Of a stretch of 64,000 bases of DNA, positions 33,016-46,090 are shown piece by piece. The DNA is from Armigeres subalbatus (taxonomy: Eukaryota > Arthropoda > Insecta > Diptera > Culicidae), in the NCBI RefSeq assembly GCF_024139115.2, contig NC_085141.1, forward strand, positions 243,155,047-243,219,046. The letters run 5' to 3'. The stretch's first letter is position 1. Each line of letters starts with the position of its first letter. A program made the position numbers and the translations under genes. The notes under the pieces were generated by a model. That model was not told the DNA's origin. It ran no database searches and saw only the letters and a program-made list of their open reading frames with translations.

Positions 33016-36000
33016 TTCATTTCATTTATTTAGTTAACATCTAAACAGATAACACTGAATCAACAATTTGACGCCACAATGCACGGTTCGAGGCCGCATC
33101 TCTCCATCCTCGGATACGCCCCACGCTCGCCAAGTCGTTCTGCACCTGGTCTGCCCATCTCGCTCGCTGCGCTCCACGCCGTCTTGTACCTGCCGGATTG
33201 GAAGCGAACACCATCTTTGCAGGGTTGCTGTCCGGCATTCTTGCAACATGTCCTGCCCATCGTACCCTTCCGGCTTTAGCTACCTTCTGGATACTGGGTT
33301 CGCCGTAGAGTTGGGCGAGCTCATGGTTCATTCTTCGCCGCCACACACCGTCTTCTTGCACACCGCCAAAGATGGTCCTAAGCACCCGTCTCTCGAATAC
33401 TCCGAGTGCTTGCAAGTCCTCCTCGAGCATTGTCCATGTTTCATGTCCGTAGAGGACAACCGGTCTTATTAACGTCTTGTACATGACACATTTGGTGCGG
33501 TGGCGAATCTTTTTCGACCGCAGTTTCTTCTGGAGCCCGTAGTAGGCCCGACTTCCACAGATGATGCGCCTTCGTATTTCACGACTAACGTTGTTGTCAG
33601 CCGTTAACAAGGATCCGAGGTAGACGAATTCCTCGACCACCTCGAAGGTATCCCCGTCTATCGTAACACTGCTTCCCAGGCGGGCCCTGTCGCGCTCGGT
33701 TCCGCCCACAAGCATGTTCTTTGTCTTTGACGCATTCACCACCAGTCCAACTTTTGTTGCTTCACGTTTCAGGCGGGTGTACAGTTCTGCCACCTTTGCA
33801 AATGTTCGGCCGACAATGTCCATGTCATCCGCGAAGCAAATAAATTGACTGGATCTGTTGAAAATCGTACCCCGGCTGTTACACCCGGCTCTCCGCATGA
33901 CACCTTCTAGCGCAATGTTGAACAACAGGCACGAAAGTCCATCACCTTGTCTTAGTCCCCGGCGCGATTCGAACGAACTGGAGTGTTCGCCCGAAATCTT
34001 CACACAGTTTTGCACACCATCCACCGTTGCTTTGATCAGTCTGGTAAGCTTCCCAGGGAAGCTGTTCTCGTCCATAATTTTCCATAGCTCTACGCGGTCT
34101 ATACTGTCGTATGCCGCCTTGAAATCAACGAACAGATGGTGCGTTGGGACCTGGTATTCACGGCATTTTTGAAGGAATTGCCGTATAGTAAAGATCTGGT
34201 CCGTTGTCGAGCGGCCGTCAACGAAGCCGGCTTGATAACTTCCCACAAACTCGTTCACTAATGGTGACAGACGACGGAAGATGATCTGGGATATCACTTT
34301 GTAGGCGGCATTAAGGATGGTGATCGCTCGAAAGTTCTCACACTCCAGTTTGTCGCCTTTCTTGTAGATGGGGCATATAACCCCTTCCTTCCACTCCTCC
34401 GGTAGCTGTTCGGTTTCCCAGATTCTGACTATCAGTTTGTGCAGGCAAGTGGCCAGCTTTTCTCATCTTGATGAGCTCAGCTCCGATACCATCCTTACCA
34501 GCGGCTTTGTTGGTCTTTAGCTGTTGAATGGCATCCTTAACTTCCCTCAAGGTGGGGGCTGGTTGGCTTCCATCGTCCGCTGAACTGACGTAGTCATCTC
34601 CTCCGCTGCCTTGACTTTCACTGCCTGTACTCTCAGCGCCATTCAGATGTTCCTCGTAGTGCTGCTTCCACCTTTCGATCACCACACGTTCGTCCGTCAA
34701 GATGCTCCCATCCTTATCCCGGCACATTTCGGCTCGCGGCACGAAGCCTTTGCGGGATGCGTTGAGCTTCTGATAGAACTTGCGTGTATCTTGAGAACGG
34801 CACAGCAGTTCCATCTTCTCGCACTCCGCTTCTTCCAGGCGACGTTTCTTCTCCTGAAAAAGGCGGGTCTGCTGTCTCCGCTTCCGTCTATAACGTTCCA
34901 CGTTCTGCCGGGTACCTTGCTGCAGCGCGACCGCCCGCGCTGCGTCCTTCTCCTCCAGAATCTGTCTGCACTCTTCGTCGAACCAATCGTTCCGTCGACT
35001 TCGTCCCACATACCCGACGTTGTTCTCCGTTGCGTCGTTAATGGCTGCTTTGACTGTATTCCAGCAGTCCTCAAGAGGGGCCCCATCGAGCTCACCCTCT
35101 TCCGGCAACGCTGCCTCGAGATGCTGCGCGTATGCAGTGGCGACATCAGGTTGCTTCAGTCGCTCTAGGTCGTACCGCGGCGGTCGTCGGTACCGAACAT
35201 TGTTGATGACGGATAGTTTTGGGCGCAGTTTAACCATCACCAGATAGTGGTCAGAGTCGATGTTAGTGCCACGATATGTCCTGACGTCGATAATGTCGGA
35301 GAAGTGCCGTCCATCAATCAGAACGTGGTCGATTTGTGATTCAGTCTGCAGTGGTGATCTCCAGGTGTACCGATACGGGAGGCTGTGTTGGAAGTAGGTG
35401 CTGCGAATGGCCATATTCTTGGAGGCGGCGAAATCAATTAGTCGTAGGCCGTTTTCGTTCGTCAGCCGGTGAGCGCTGAACTTTCCAATAGTCGGTCTAA
35501 ACTCCTCCTCTTGGCCAACCTGAGCGTTCAAATCTCCTATGATGATTTTGACGTCATGGCTTGGGCAGCTGTCGTACTCACGTTCCAGCTGCGCGTAGAA
35601 TGCGTCCTTATCATCATCAGTGCTTCCGGAGTGTGGGTTATGGACGTTGATTATGCTGAAGTTGAAGAACCGACCTTTGATCCTCAACCTGCACATTCTT
35701 TCATTGATCGGCCACCACCCGATCACGCGCCTTTGCATATCGCCCATCACTATGAAAGCTGTTCCCAGCTCGTGTGTGTTGCCGCAGCTCTGGTAGATGG
35801 TATGATTACCTCTAAACGTTCGCACCATTGATCCCTTCCAACAAACTTCCTGCAGCGCTACGATGCCGAATCCACGGTCCTTGAGCACATCGGCGAGTAT
35901 GCGTGTGCTCCCGATGAAGTTGAGAGATTTGCAGTTCCACGAACCGAGTTTCCAATCGCTAGTCCTTTTTCGTCGCAGTGGTCTTCGCCGATGGTTCCGG

Positions 36001-36458
36001 TCCGTACTCTCTTGTTGATTGTTCGTTGCTTAAGATTTTTTAAAGGCTGGCTTGCAGGGCCTGACACCAAACCCCCTAAATTTCCGGAGGACCATTCCTC
36101 CTTATTTCCGGTGGACCATGGTGCACAGTTTCACTTAGAGTCCCTCGCTGGCACTCGGACGATGATCAGCCGCCCCAGACGCTGTTATTAGCCGCTCCTA
36201 ACATGGAGAACAGACGCTCAATAAGATTTGCACCTCCGGAGGAGCAAACCCCCCCCTTCCCTGTCAGCATACGACCATAGTTCCCACCGGGGTTGGTTAC
36301 CCGATCTTCCCTAAGGTTGCTCGTATCCCGGCCAGCACCGCGGGGAGGTAGGGATAGGAGTTGCTGGGTAAGAGGCTAAGGACCGCGAGATGGGGTCTAT
36401 TTTATTCCTTCAGGTACGCGAAGTACCAATGGTACGCTTTACCCAGCATTTGCCGTGC
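33016..36458 (-). mobile_element. RTE-clade non-LTR retrotransposon E, nearly full length
   Basis: About 3.44 kb on the minus strand from GGCACGGCAAATGCTGGG (36458) to the tail TAAATAAATGAAATGAAAT (33016). It is flanked by the perfect 12-bp duplication CGCTTGCTGTAT (33004-33015 and 36459-36470). One long ORF with nuclease and RT, a tail of short repeats and no ORF1 fit the RTE clade, like the JAM1 elements of mosquitoes. It disrupts the 5' flank of SINE-3 and is therefore the youngest layer of this stack. Confidence 0.9.
33041..35980 (-). pseudogene. RTE endonuclease-reverse transcriptase of element E, one small deletion
   Basis: The nuclease reads GSWNCKSLNFIGSTRILADV near 35930, then ALQEVCWKG, IIIGDLNAQVG, ESQIDHVLIDGRHFSDIIDV and DSDHYLVMVKL. 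A K/R/E-rich linker follows (34800-35000). RT motifs are [52 protein letters not shown] and FADDMDI near 33835. The C-terminus has YGHETWTM and VRWAGHVARMPD. Relative to copy H at 45995 a net five-base loss near 34462 shifts the frame, so the upstream frame runs on spuriously to 34338 while the true frame resumes and ends at 33041. Otherwise open over about 970 codons. The enzyme would nick DNA and copy its own RNA. Confidence 0.9.
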
Positions 36459-36485
36459 CGCTTGCTGTATATTTGAAATGAATTA

Positions 36486-38030
36486 CGAGAATTACTCGAA
36501 GAAGCATCTACAAACCAGGACAGATTTGCGATTGGGGCGTAATTTATTTTGTAAATAATCCTTGGAAAACAAAGAATGTTGTCCTACATTTCGTGCAAAA
36601 AGTTCTTCTCTTTGTTTTTGCACCATCTAAACGATTATATATTCTTAATTCATTCAGTGCAACTAATAGAGAGATATTTGAATATTAAAAAGGTCATACC
36701 AATCTGTCAAATAGAAGCACGCCAGAGCCGCAGGAGTGCTGGAGTTTTTTCACTCTAAAGTGAGCATTTTCTGAGAAATTAACGATATGTATCCGACAGA
36801 ATAAGCTTTTCTCTATCAGAAATGGGAATTAGTTTCAGTGGAAACGTTTGCATTCTATAGAATCGAATCGCAAATCAGTCCCGAAAAATGCTTTGATTAA
36901 GTAAATATTGATTTGATTAAATTAATTAGTAGTATAATTTCATTAATTATGTACTTTCTTATAAGTTTTCACCAACATTTATCTTCTTTGGAATTTGGTA
37001 ATGATTTACGGTAATACTAGGTCTTCAATCGCTATTAAAAGTTTTATTACTTTTTTTTCAAATTCCTGCTTATTTTAAAGTGTTTGTTCAAAAAAGTCTT
37101 ACGAGCTTTAAATATTTTTTTTTCAATTTTATCAGCAAACCTTACTGCTTTTACAATAAATATTCTGCTTCCATATTTTTAGGAACTTTTATGAAGTCTA
37201 TTCGAATTTTTGGAATTCCTTGGGAGCCTCCTGCATTTACGCAGATTTCCAGGTACCATGTACCAATAAAGTCTTAGCTTGCCTTTTACAGCAAAAGACT
37301 GTTAGATCGAACGGGCTGTTGGTGCTGTTAGACGTGGTTAGACTTTCAATGCGAGGAAGTAGAGACAACATTAAACATATGAACATTCTTCAGGTATTTT
37401 TTCAATGGGTCATCAATGAACCATTTTGTAATTGTTTAAATATATTTTCCAGATGTCAACGTTTTCGTGCAATACAGGCACAACTCGAAATCTGAGAATG
37501 TTCAGAAACAACGTTAACAATTTTCAATAAAAAAACTTTAATGTTTTTGTGAATATTTCGAAATCCATGAATATTTTTGCATGTGTAATTAGGATTACTT
37601 TTATGTGTTCCAATAAGAAAAACTTGAAAAAGGCAATCAATTTGAGGTACACATTTTTTTGAAAAATCGTCAAATTTCAAAATAAGCAACTTTTGATGAA
37701 TTGTGAATTGCGACCTGGGTCTTTGACAGGTGAAACTTTATACTGTTTTCTGTGCTTTGCAATCAAAATGTCAAAAAATAAGAATTTTGAGTTGTGGCAG
37801 TATTGCACGAAACCGTTGTGTGCCCTTTTCATTATTTTCTTGCCACATAGTTTCTAGAGTGCAATCAATATCTCAAAAGTTTTTCGGACAAAACAGCAGT
37901 TGGAACTTGATGTCTTTTACAGCAAGTCAAGAGCCTGTTAGAATGTTAGAATTCAATGCTTATTATTAAATAACTGAATTGATACTTAAACATAATGTCG
38001 TACATTTTATACATTGTTTCACATAATCAA
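36486..38030. other. AT-rich interior of the TIR transposon
   Basis: No transposase-like frame; the longest plus-strand frames are 60-91 codons without motifs. It lies between the SINE-3 duplication and the right CCGGGAA-rich end, so it is probably non-coding filler of the non-autonomous transposon. Confidence 0.5.
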
Positions 38031-38139
38031 AACCCTCTCAGGAACTTTTAAAAATTTCCGGGAAAATTTTGAAAAGCCTACCGGGAAAACCGGAAAAAAA
38101 ACCCGGGAATTTATTTTGCCGACTAGAGTGGTCACCCTG

Positions 38140-40497
38140 CCTTACACATGATTTCCATCCTTCCAACGTTATACGAATTAGCAGTATCAATTTCGCCGGA
38201 AAAACATGTTCAAGCATAATTTGCCATAATTCATTCCGTTTCACTGAATCGTACGCCGCCTTGAAATCAATAAACAGATGATGTGTCTGCAAGTTGTACT
38301 CCCGGAATTTATCAAGGATTTGTCTCAGGGTAAACATTTGATCCGTCGTTGATCGGCCCTCACGAAAACCTGCTTGGTATTCGCCGACGAAGGACTCTTT
38401 AAGCGGTCTCAATCTGTTGAACAGAATGCGGGACATAATTTTGTACGCCGAATTAAGGAGGGTTATTCCTCGGTGATTGGCGCACTCCAGTCTGTGCCCT
38501 TTATTAAAGAGAGCAAATGAGGCCGTCCAACCAGCTAGCACGCATTTCCTCGTCTTCCCGTATTTCGACATAATATGGTGCAGAACTTCATAAAGCTGCT
38601 CACTGCCATGTTTGAGAAGTTCAGCCGGGAGCTGGTCCTTCCCCGCAGCCTTATTGTTTTCCAGCTCTTTCACATCTTTTTTAACCTCATCTAGTGTAGG
38701 TGACTCCAGAGCTTGTCCATCGTCGCTAATATTTATTCTGCTCACCGATGCACCGTCACTTCCTCTATTCAATAAAGTGTCGAAGTGTTGCTTCCACCTG
38801 GCAGCGACATCGGTTTTATCTGTCAGTAAATTCCCTTGTTGGTCGTTGCACATGACGGGAGATGGCACTGTCCTTCTCCGCACGCCATTGACAGACTCAT
38901 AGAACCTCCGCATATCGTTCTGCTCCATTTTTTCCTGCGCCTCGCTAATTACTTGTTCTTCATATTCTTTCTTCTTCCTGCGGTGGGTTCGTTTTTCGGC
39001 TGCTCTTGCTTCCTTGTACCGATCTCTTTTCGATCGGGTACCCAACACCAACATCAGGCTGCTGGCAACGTTTTTCTCGTCTGTCACTCTCTGACACTCC
39101 ACATCGAACCAACCCGTCCTGGGTCGCCTCTGTGCAGTGCCTACCACTGCTCGTGCTGTTGTGCTCACCGCTCCTTGTTCGACTCCCATAGATTGTTGAT
39201 GTTGTCGCTAACGTTGATTGCACTTATCCGTTCGTCGAGCTTCTGGCGATACTCAGCCGATACTCCTTCCGCTGACAATCGCTGGATATTGTAACGCATC
39301 GTTCGCTGTGATCTTTCGTTCGATACAGTTGACGACCGTGATCGAATTTTACTGACAACGAGGTAGTGATCAGAGTCAATGTTCGGACCTCTGAATGTCC
39401 GCACATCGATAACATCCGAGAAATGACGCCCATCCACCAGAACATGGTCTATCTGGTTGCAACTTTCACCATTTGGGTGTCTCCAGGTGTGCTTTCGGAT
39501 GTTTTTTCGTGCAAAGTAGGTGCCACTGATGGCCATCCCTCTGGCAGCAGCAAAATTTACTAGCCTTAGGCCGTTGTCATTGGTAGCGGAGTGAAGGCTC
39601 TCTCTACCAATTATGGGACGGAAAAAGTCCTCTCTAACGACCTGAGCGTTAGCGTCTCCGATAACAATTTTCACGTCATGCTTTGGGCACTCTCCATAGG
39701 CTTTATCAAGACATTCATAAAACGTGTCCTTCACGTCGTCGGATTTATCGTTTGTCGGTGCGTAAACGTTGATTAGGCTGTAATTGAAGAATTTGCCCCG
39801 TATCCTCAACACACAGATTCGTTTGCTAATGGGTTTCCACCGCATCACTCGCTTCATCTGCTTGCCCATCACTACGAAACCAACTCCATGCTCTGCTTTT
39901 CCGCCGCCGCTGTGATAGATGTTAAACTTGAATGTAGTGTTGGTCGTGGGGTCTACGGCTCGGAATTCACGTTCTCTGGATCTAGCCCACCGGACTTCTT
40001 GAATAGCGGCCACGTTCACTCCAACCTTCTGCAGTTCACGAGCCAGAAGCCTCACACGTCCAGGTACCGAGTTTCCAATCATAGTCCTTATTTCGCTGGC
40101 GGGTCGGTTGCCAAAAATAACGTTCTCTTTTTCTTCTATTTCCATTTTACGTGGTATTTGAGAAGCTTCAGTAAGCTACCTTACCGGGGTCGCGTTACCT
40201 ACATCGCGCTGGTGGGGCTGCTACCATAGGTATAGCTGACGCGATACAGCATTTCGTTGATCAGCCGCTAGGTACCAGGCAGACGCTGTTTCAGCCGCAC
40301 CTTCTGATGAACAGACGCTCGAGGCGTACCTTCTCACTCTAGCTGATGTCAGAAGGACAACCGTGCCCAGCTAAGTACACAACCCTTAGCTGGCGGTCTT
40401 TTGTCATCGGACGACCCTTGGAAGCGTGAGATGGGAACTTGTGGGGATCAGAGCTCTGTTGGGCGCTCCTTCCTTGATGTCAACCCACCATTTTGCA
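38140..40497 (-). pseudogene. RTE-clade element F, nuclease and N-terminal RT half
   Basis: The minus-strand frame 40145-39165 holds the nuclease: NSVPGRVRLLARELQKVGVN, AAIQEVRWARS, VIGDANAQVVRED, NQIDHVLVDGRHFSDVIDV and DSDHYLVVSK. A frameshift near 39180 leads into the next frame (WFDVECQRVTDEKN, then PVMCNDQQGNLLTDKTDV, NKAAGKDQLPAELLKHG and EYQAGFREGRSTTDQ, FIDFKAAYDSVKR). It breaks at 38140 inside GWKSCVR and continues at 32186. The region 40150-40497 is probably its 5' UTR. F differs strongly from E, so it is another RTE family. It must be older than the transposon inside it. Confidence 0.87.
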
Positions 40498-40984
40498 GCC
40501 CAATACCAAAAAAATGAATACTATATATAATAGCCCTGTTTGTCTGTCCGGTGACTAGCCAACCAGACGCAGCACGCGGGGAAATTCTCACAAAAAATAA
40601 AATATTTGACACTTCAATTCTTTTTACTATCAGATGCAGAAAACAAAACCAGTGACAACCTTAGACAACCAGACACAGCATTTGATGAAAAAAATCACAG
40701 ACAACAGACATTGAAAATTTTGATTAAAAAAACACTTGCCACGGGCGCTACAGCGTCCACAAATAAACTAGTAATAATATAAGAGAGAAATAGAATAAAA
40801 AAGAATAAAAAAGATTTCTCTTTTATTCTTGACATACTAGTCTTGCATGGACATTGGTTGGCTTTTGTGGTTGTCCGCCTAAGCAGGTCATAGGCGACCC
40901 TGAGATTTATAAAGAGTACGAGGTAAGCCGGTTAACGACGTAAGGACGTCCACTCCAAAGACGTAGGGACGTCACAGGAGTTTG
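40498..40984. other. AT-rich spacer between RTE elements F and G
   Basis: No gene seen. It contains A-rich runs and repeated AGAATAAAAAAG words (40787-40815). Confidence 0.4.
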
Positions 40985-43343
40985 TTTCAATTTGGTGCGG
41001 GTGTGAATCTTTTTTTGACAGCAGTTTCTTCTGGAGCCCGTAGAAGACCCACTTTCACAGATTATGCGCCTTCGTATTTCATGGCAAATATTATTATCAG
41101 CCGTTAGCAAGGATCCAAGGTGGACGAATTCATCAACCACTTCGAAAGTATCCCCTTCTATACACTGCTTTCCAGGCGGGAGTGAATTTCAGTCACATTT
41201 GCAAATGCTATACCGCCAATGTCCATGTCATCCGCGAGACAAATAAATTGACTGGGTCTGTTGAAAATCCCCTGCTGTTACTCCCGGATCTCCGCGTGAC
41301 ACTTTTAGCGCAATGTTGAACAACAGGCACGAAAGTCCGTCACTTTCTTTTAATCCCCGGTGCGATTCGAACGAACTGGAGTGTTCGCCCGAAATCTTCA
41401 CACAGCTTTGGAGACCGTTGCATTGAACAGTCTGGTATACTTCCCAGAAAAGCTGTTCTCATCCATAATTTTCCATAGTTTTACGCGGTCTATACTGTCG
41501 TATGCCGACTTGCAATCGATAAACAGATGGTGCGTTGGGACCTGGTATTCACGGCATTTTTGAACGAAGTCAATCAAGTCGGCTTGATAACTTCCCACGA
41601 AATCATTTAGTACTGGTGTCAGACGACGGAAGATGATCTGGGATATCACTTTGTAGGCAGCATTATGGATAGTGATGGCTCGGAGGTCTTACATTCCAGC
41701 CTGTAGCCTTTCTTGTAGATGGGGCATATGAGGTCATTCCTTCCACTCCTCCGAAAGCTGTTCCGTTTTCCAGATTTAATCAACTTGTGCAGGCAAGTGG
41801 CCAGCTTTTCGGGCCCATGGTTAATGGGCTTTAACTGTTGGATGGCATCCTTAACTTCTCTCAAGGTGGGGACTGGTTGGCTTCCATCGTCCGGTGAACT
41901 GACGTAGTCCTTCTCCTACAGAATCTGTCTGCACTCTTCGTCGAACCAATAGTTCCGTTGACTTCGCCTACATACCCGACGTTGTTCTCCGCTACGTCGT
42001 TAATGGTTAACTGTATTCCAGCAGTCCTCAAGTCCTCACCCTCACCCACGACATCAAGTTACTTTAGTCGCTGTAGGTCGTACCGCGGCAGCCATAGGAA
42101 TCGAACATTGTTGATGACAGAAGGTTTTGGGCGCAGTTTAACGTTTAACGATCACCAGATAGTGGTCAGAGTCAATGTTAGTGCCACGATATGTCCTGGC
42201 GTCGATAATGTCGGAGAAGTGCCGTCTATCAATCAGAACGAGGTCGATTTGTGATTCTGTCTGCAGTGGTGATCTCCAAGTGCACCGATACTGAAGGCTG
42301 TGTTGGAAGTAGGTGCTGCGGATGGTCATATTCTTGGAGGCGGCGAAATCAATTAGCCGTAGGCCGTTTTCGTTCGTCAACCGGTGAGCGCTGAACTTCC
42401 CAATAGTCGGTCTAAACTCCTCCTCTTGGCCAACCTGAGCGTTCAAATCCCCTATCATGATTTTGACGTTGTGGCTTGGGCAGCTGTCGTACTCACGTTC
42501 CAGCTGCGCGTAGAATGCGTCCTTATCATCATCAGTGCTTCCGAAATGTGGGCTATGGACGATAATTATGCTGAAGTTGAAGAACCGGCCTTTGATCCTC
42601 AACCTGCTCATTCTCTCGTTGATCGGCCACCACCCGATCACGCGCCTTTGCATATCGCCCATCACTATGAAAGCTGTTCCCAGTTCGTGTGTTGCCGCAG
42701 CTCTGGTAGATGGTATGATTACCTCTAAACGTTCGCACCATTAATCCCTTCCACCAAACCTCCTGCAGCGCTACGATGCCGAATCCGCGGTCCTTGAGCA
42801 CATCGGCAAGTATGCGTGTGCTCCCGGTGGAGTGGAGAGATTTGCAGTTCCACGAACCGAGTTTCCAATCACTAGTCCCTTATCGTCGCTGTGGTCTTCG
42901 CCGATTGTTCCGCGGTCCGTACTCTCTTGCTAATTATTCGTTGCGTAAGTTTTTTAAAGGCTGGCTTGCAGGGCCTGACACCAAACCCCCTAAATTTCCG
43001 GAGGACCATTCCTCCGGATCATGTTGCACAGTTTCACTTAGAGTCCTTCGCTGGCACTCGGACGAAGATCAGCCGCCCCTAACATGCAGAACAGAAGCTC
43101 AGTAAGATTTGCACCTCCAGAGAGGAGCAACCCCCCCCCCTTCGCTGGCAGGATACGGCCATAGTTCCCACCAGGGTTCGTTACCCGATCTTCCCTAGGG
43201 TTTCTCGTATCCCGACCAGCACCATGAGGAGGTAGGGATAGGAGTTGCTGGGTAAGAGGATAAGGACTGCGAGATGGGGTCTATTTTATTCCTTCAGGTA
43301 CGCGAAGTACCAAATGGTACGCTTTACCCAGCATTTGCCGTGC
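40985..43343 (-). mobile_element. RTE-clade element G, decayed and 3' truncated
   Basis: Same family as element E. The 5' end near 43343 matches that of E (GGCACGGCAAATGCTGGG). The nuclease frame 42665-42138 retains IMIGDLNAQVG, ESQIDLVLIDRRHFSDI and DSDHYLVIVK. A block of about 400 bp of linker is missing near 41920 and 42050. RT frames at 41864-41398 are broken, and the end at 40985 falls in the C-terminal region (TKLKQT), so the 3' tail is absent. Several frameshifts make it a dead copy. Confidence 0.85.
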
Positions 43344-44689
43344 CATTTGTTGAAGGATGTTTAGCATGAATTTGAACGGACTTTTAATAACCTTATATCC
43401 AAATAGACTATGGTAGACAGTGTTGGGTGAAGCATAATGATTCAGCACTTTTTCTCGATTATCACCTCGATTCGCAACATGAACACAATTAGTTTAAACA
43501 GTCTACAAGTAATAGATAACTTAAATTAAAATTACATAAAAAACAAACAACCTATTACAGCTTCCGCTGATAACAAACACTAATCGTCAAAATAGTCAAA
43601 TCAACTAACAGTGCGTGTGACCGCACGGGTATATGCGGGTATTCTGACAGTCGTGATAAGTCCGCTACGCGATTTTAATAAAAGATAAGCGCGACAATAA
43701 TCTTAAAAATGAAACTGTAGAAAAATTTGTTTATTATCTTGCTGCTTTGGATCACAGAAAATGCATGTGTAAGACACATGAACAAGAATAAGCAACAGAA
43801 AAGCATCACAATAAACATCGACGGATGTATTGCCACAGGGCAAGTTAGTATGTCAGCCACTCCTTTTCCCATCCGATCCGACATCGAACAACGAGAACGG
43901 TGGGTTGTTTGCATTGTCAACCGCTAATTTTGCACTGCCGGATACCGAACTGTTTGGTTGTGATGGTGTTGTTGTTTGCTTTCAACTCCCTGACATCCTC
44001 TACGGTGGTGGTGGATATGGTCGCAGTTGGGAAATGATGATGCCGACTGCGACTCACTTCAAAAGCTCCAATGGCGAATATTTAGGGTTACCAGCCTCGT
44101 TCGATCGGTACACAGTTGCCAGGTATTTTAGTTCAAGAATTAGCGATTATAATGGACAACGGCAATGGCAGTGTTAGACATTTCCTTTTCTTATAAGTTT
44201 TAAGGAAAAATCGCAATTTTTCAATCATCTCATATAGTCACCTTGCTTAGGCATCGATATGAGTTTTCATCGACGGAATAATCACATGGCGAAAGCTGTT
44301 CTGCGTCGTTCTTTCCAAACGCATATATACGTACGATCTCTGTGTCCCCGCGGGTAGAAGATCAAAGCTTCCCAGTCCGATGGGTGACAGCCGAAATGAT
44401 GACGGGCGACAACGTGACAAACGTTGTGGAGGCGTCTCCATCGAAATCGAAAATATAAACTTAGATAAAGTTACCAAATGTTTGCTTTCGGTAAACAAGC
44501 TTACTCAAGTGGCGCTTTCATCGTTCAGTCCTCCAACGTCAATCGCAAACACCCGTAGGAGATGGATTAGGGCAAAAACTGATGGTTGTCGTATTAGCGG
44601 TGTCGTCGTCTAATAATGGCAGCTTTGAATGAGCATAATACTTTGAGTTTTAGATACACATCATTAGGGGGATATCGTGTTTCGTTTTT
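43344..44689. other. Unassigned sequence
   Basis: Short plus-strand frames exist (43830-44177, 115 codons, with LPDTELFGCDGVVVCFQLPD; 44380-44613, 77 codons), but I recognise no family. They may be decayed coding sequence or chance frames. Confidence 0.35.
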
Positions 44690-45160
44690 TGCCTTTCTCG
44701 CATACGAAGTATACGTAAAGGCTATAGGATCACTCCAAAACCGAAGGCTCGGAGACCCATAGGGTTATATACCAATCGACTCAGCTCGACGAATTGAGAT
44801 GATGTCTGTATGTGTGTGTGTGTGTACAAAAATGTGAGACACACTTTTTAGTACTTAGCATTTCTCGATTTGCTCGCAACAAGTTGCAATCGACGCGAAT
44901 TGGGGTCTAGTTGTGTCCTATTGAAAATTGGCTTGATCGGTCATTGCGTTCCAAAGTTATTGTTTTTTTTTGCCAAGGGTCCCCCCTTGGGAAAAAAAAT
45001 CAAAAACAACAATGGATTACAGAAATGCATTCAAATGACCGCAAATGGATACAAATTGATGGAGAAAGTAAAATATATCCCCCTAAAGTGCTATTTTGAC
45101 CTCTCTTATGTGTTTTTCTTATTTTTTTTAATGCGCGAGAAAGGCACCACCAACGCTAGA
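44690..45160 (-). mobile_element. Family X TIR element, single-unit copy in minus orientation
   Basis: Begins TGCCTTTCTCGCATACGAAGTATACG (right end reversed), followed by the reversed right module (CAATCGACTCAGCTCGACGA), a short TG run (44811-44824), and one 167-type module (TTGCTCGCAACAAGTTGCA, then CCTATTGAAAATTGGC). It ends GCGAGAAAGGCACCACCAACGCTAGATGGATT, the reversed left end. This copy has one module and a CA run of about 14 bases, so the array growth at 5-25 kb is not general to the family. Confidence 0.8.
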
Positions 45161-45868
45161 TGGATTTGGATTTTTTTTTTTCAAAAATAGCACAAATGAA
45201 AAAATGCTTCTCAATCGGGGTAAAATACGCAATATTCATAGGGGTGTTACCGCCATGTATAATTGGACCATAAACTATTTTTTTCAGTGTTGTTTGGCAC
45301 TGGCGAAGCCTGCTAGATATTTCAGTGCGGTTGTATTACAAATTTAAAAAAATAATGGTTCGGTGCTGCAATTATATCGGTAAAACTAAACAGTGGCCGC
45401 AGACAAATCCTCTGGCGGCAATAACAGCAGGAAACTAACTCAGATCTTCGAAAAACTGATCTGCTATTGAATATCGTGTTCTACGCCAAACTCTGAACCA
45501 ATACTTGAAGTTTGCGGAACAAGACATTTGTAAAACTATGATGCTGATCAAAACCGTGTTTTCCCGGCCGCAAGAACTTAGAACAAGAATAGTTATTGGA
45601 AATTTACAGTTATTGGAAATAGACAAGCGCACTTTATGCACTCACATGGCAGAGAAAAAAATCATATCTAGCATTAGTTCAACCGCAAAAGCAGAATATA
45701 GACGACACCCCAGCTGGCTTTGAGGTCGCCAGTGCCCACATCAATGGCAAAAGCGTAAGGATTCAACAAAAAACTAGATTGGGTACACTCAGAGATTGAA
45801 CTTATCATTTAGTATTCAGCCAATAACTCATTCCAGAAGCGGAATTCTAAAAAGTGTTGTATGGTGGA
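45161..45868. other. Unassigned sequence
   Basis: No gene or named repeat recognised. A 72-codon plus-strand frame at 45505 has no motif. Confidence 0.35.
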
Positions 45869-46090
45869 CGTCAGTTCAGCGGACGATGGAAGCCAACCAG
45901 CCCCCACCTTGAGGGAAGTTAAGGATACCATTCAACAGCTATAAACCAATAAAGCAGCTGGTAAGGATGGTATCGGAGCTGAGCTCATCAAGATGGCCCC
46001 GGAAAAGCTGGCCACTTGCTTGCACAAACTGATAGTCAGAATCTGGGAAACCGAACAGCTACCGGAGGAGTGGAAGGAAGGGGTTATATG
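45869..46090 (+). pseudogene. RTE-clade element H, first piece (linker to RT start)
   Basis: Reads VSSADDGSQPAPTLREVKD, then a stop, then TNKAAGKDGIGAELIKM, APEKLATCLHKLIVRIWE and EEWKEGVI. Same family as E. It begins abruptly at CGTCAGTTCAGCGG, a usual 5' truncation, and ends at TATATG (46085-46090), exactly where the second piece begins at 56104. Confidence 0.85.

Larger units (their letters stand above)
32187..38139. mobile_element. Non-autonomous TIR DNA transposon with CCGGGAA-rich ends
   Basis: Left end CATGGTGGCCACTC and right end (reverse complement) CAGGGTGACCACTC match at 12 of 14 positions. Subterminal CCGGGAA words recur on both sides (32203-32240 and 38057-38110). It is flanked by the direct repeat CCTTAC (32181-32186 and 38140-38145), and element F reads through continuously when the insert and one copy of CCTTAC are removed (CVRVADE). 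Own sequence is roughly 1.9 kb; a SINE and RTE element E are nested inside. No transposase frame was found. The CAGGG-type end suggests a hAT-like group, but a 6-bp duplication is unusual for hAT, so the superfamily stays open. Confidence 0.8.

Noticed and set aside
34611..35168. Plus-strand frame of 185 codons opposite RTE E
   Set aside because: It is a shadow of the minus-strand nuclease and linker, which carries all recognisable motifs.
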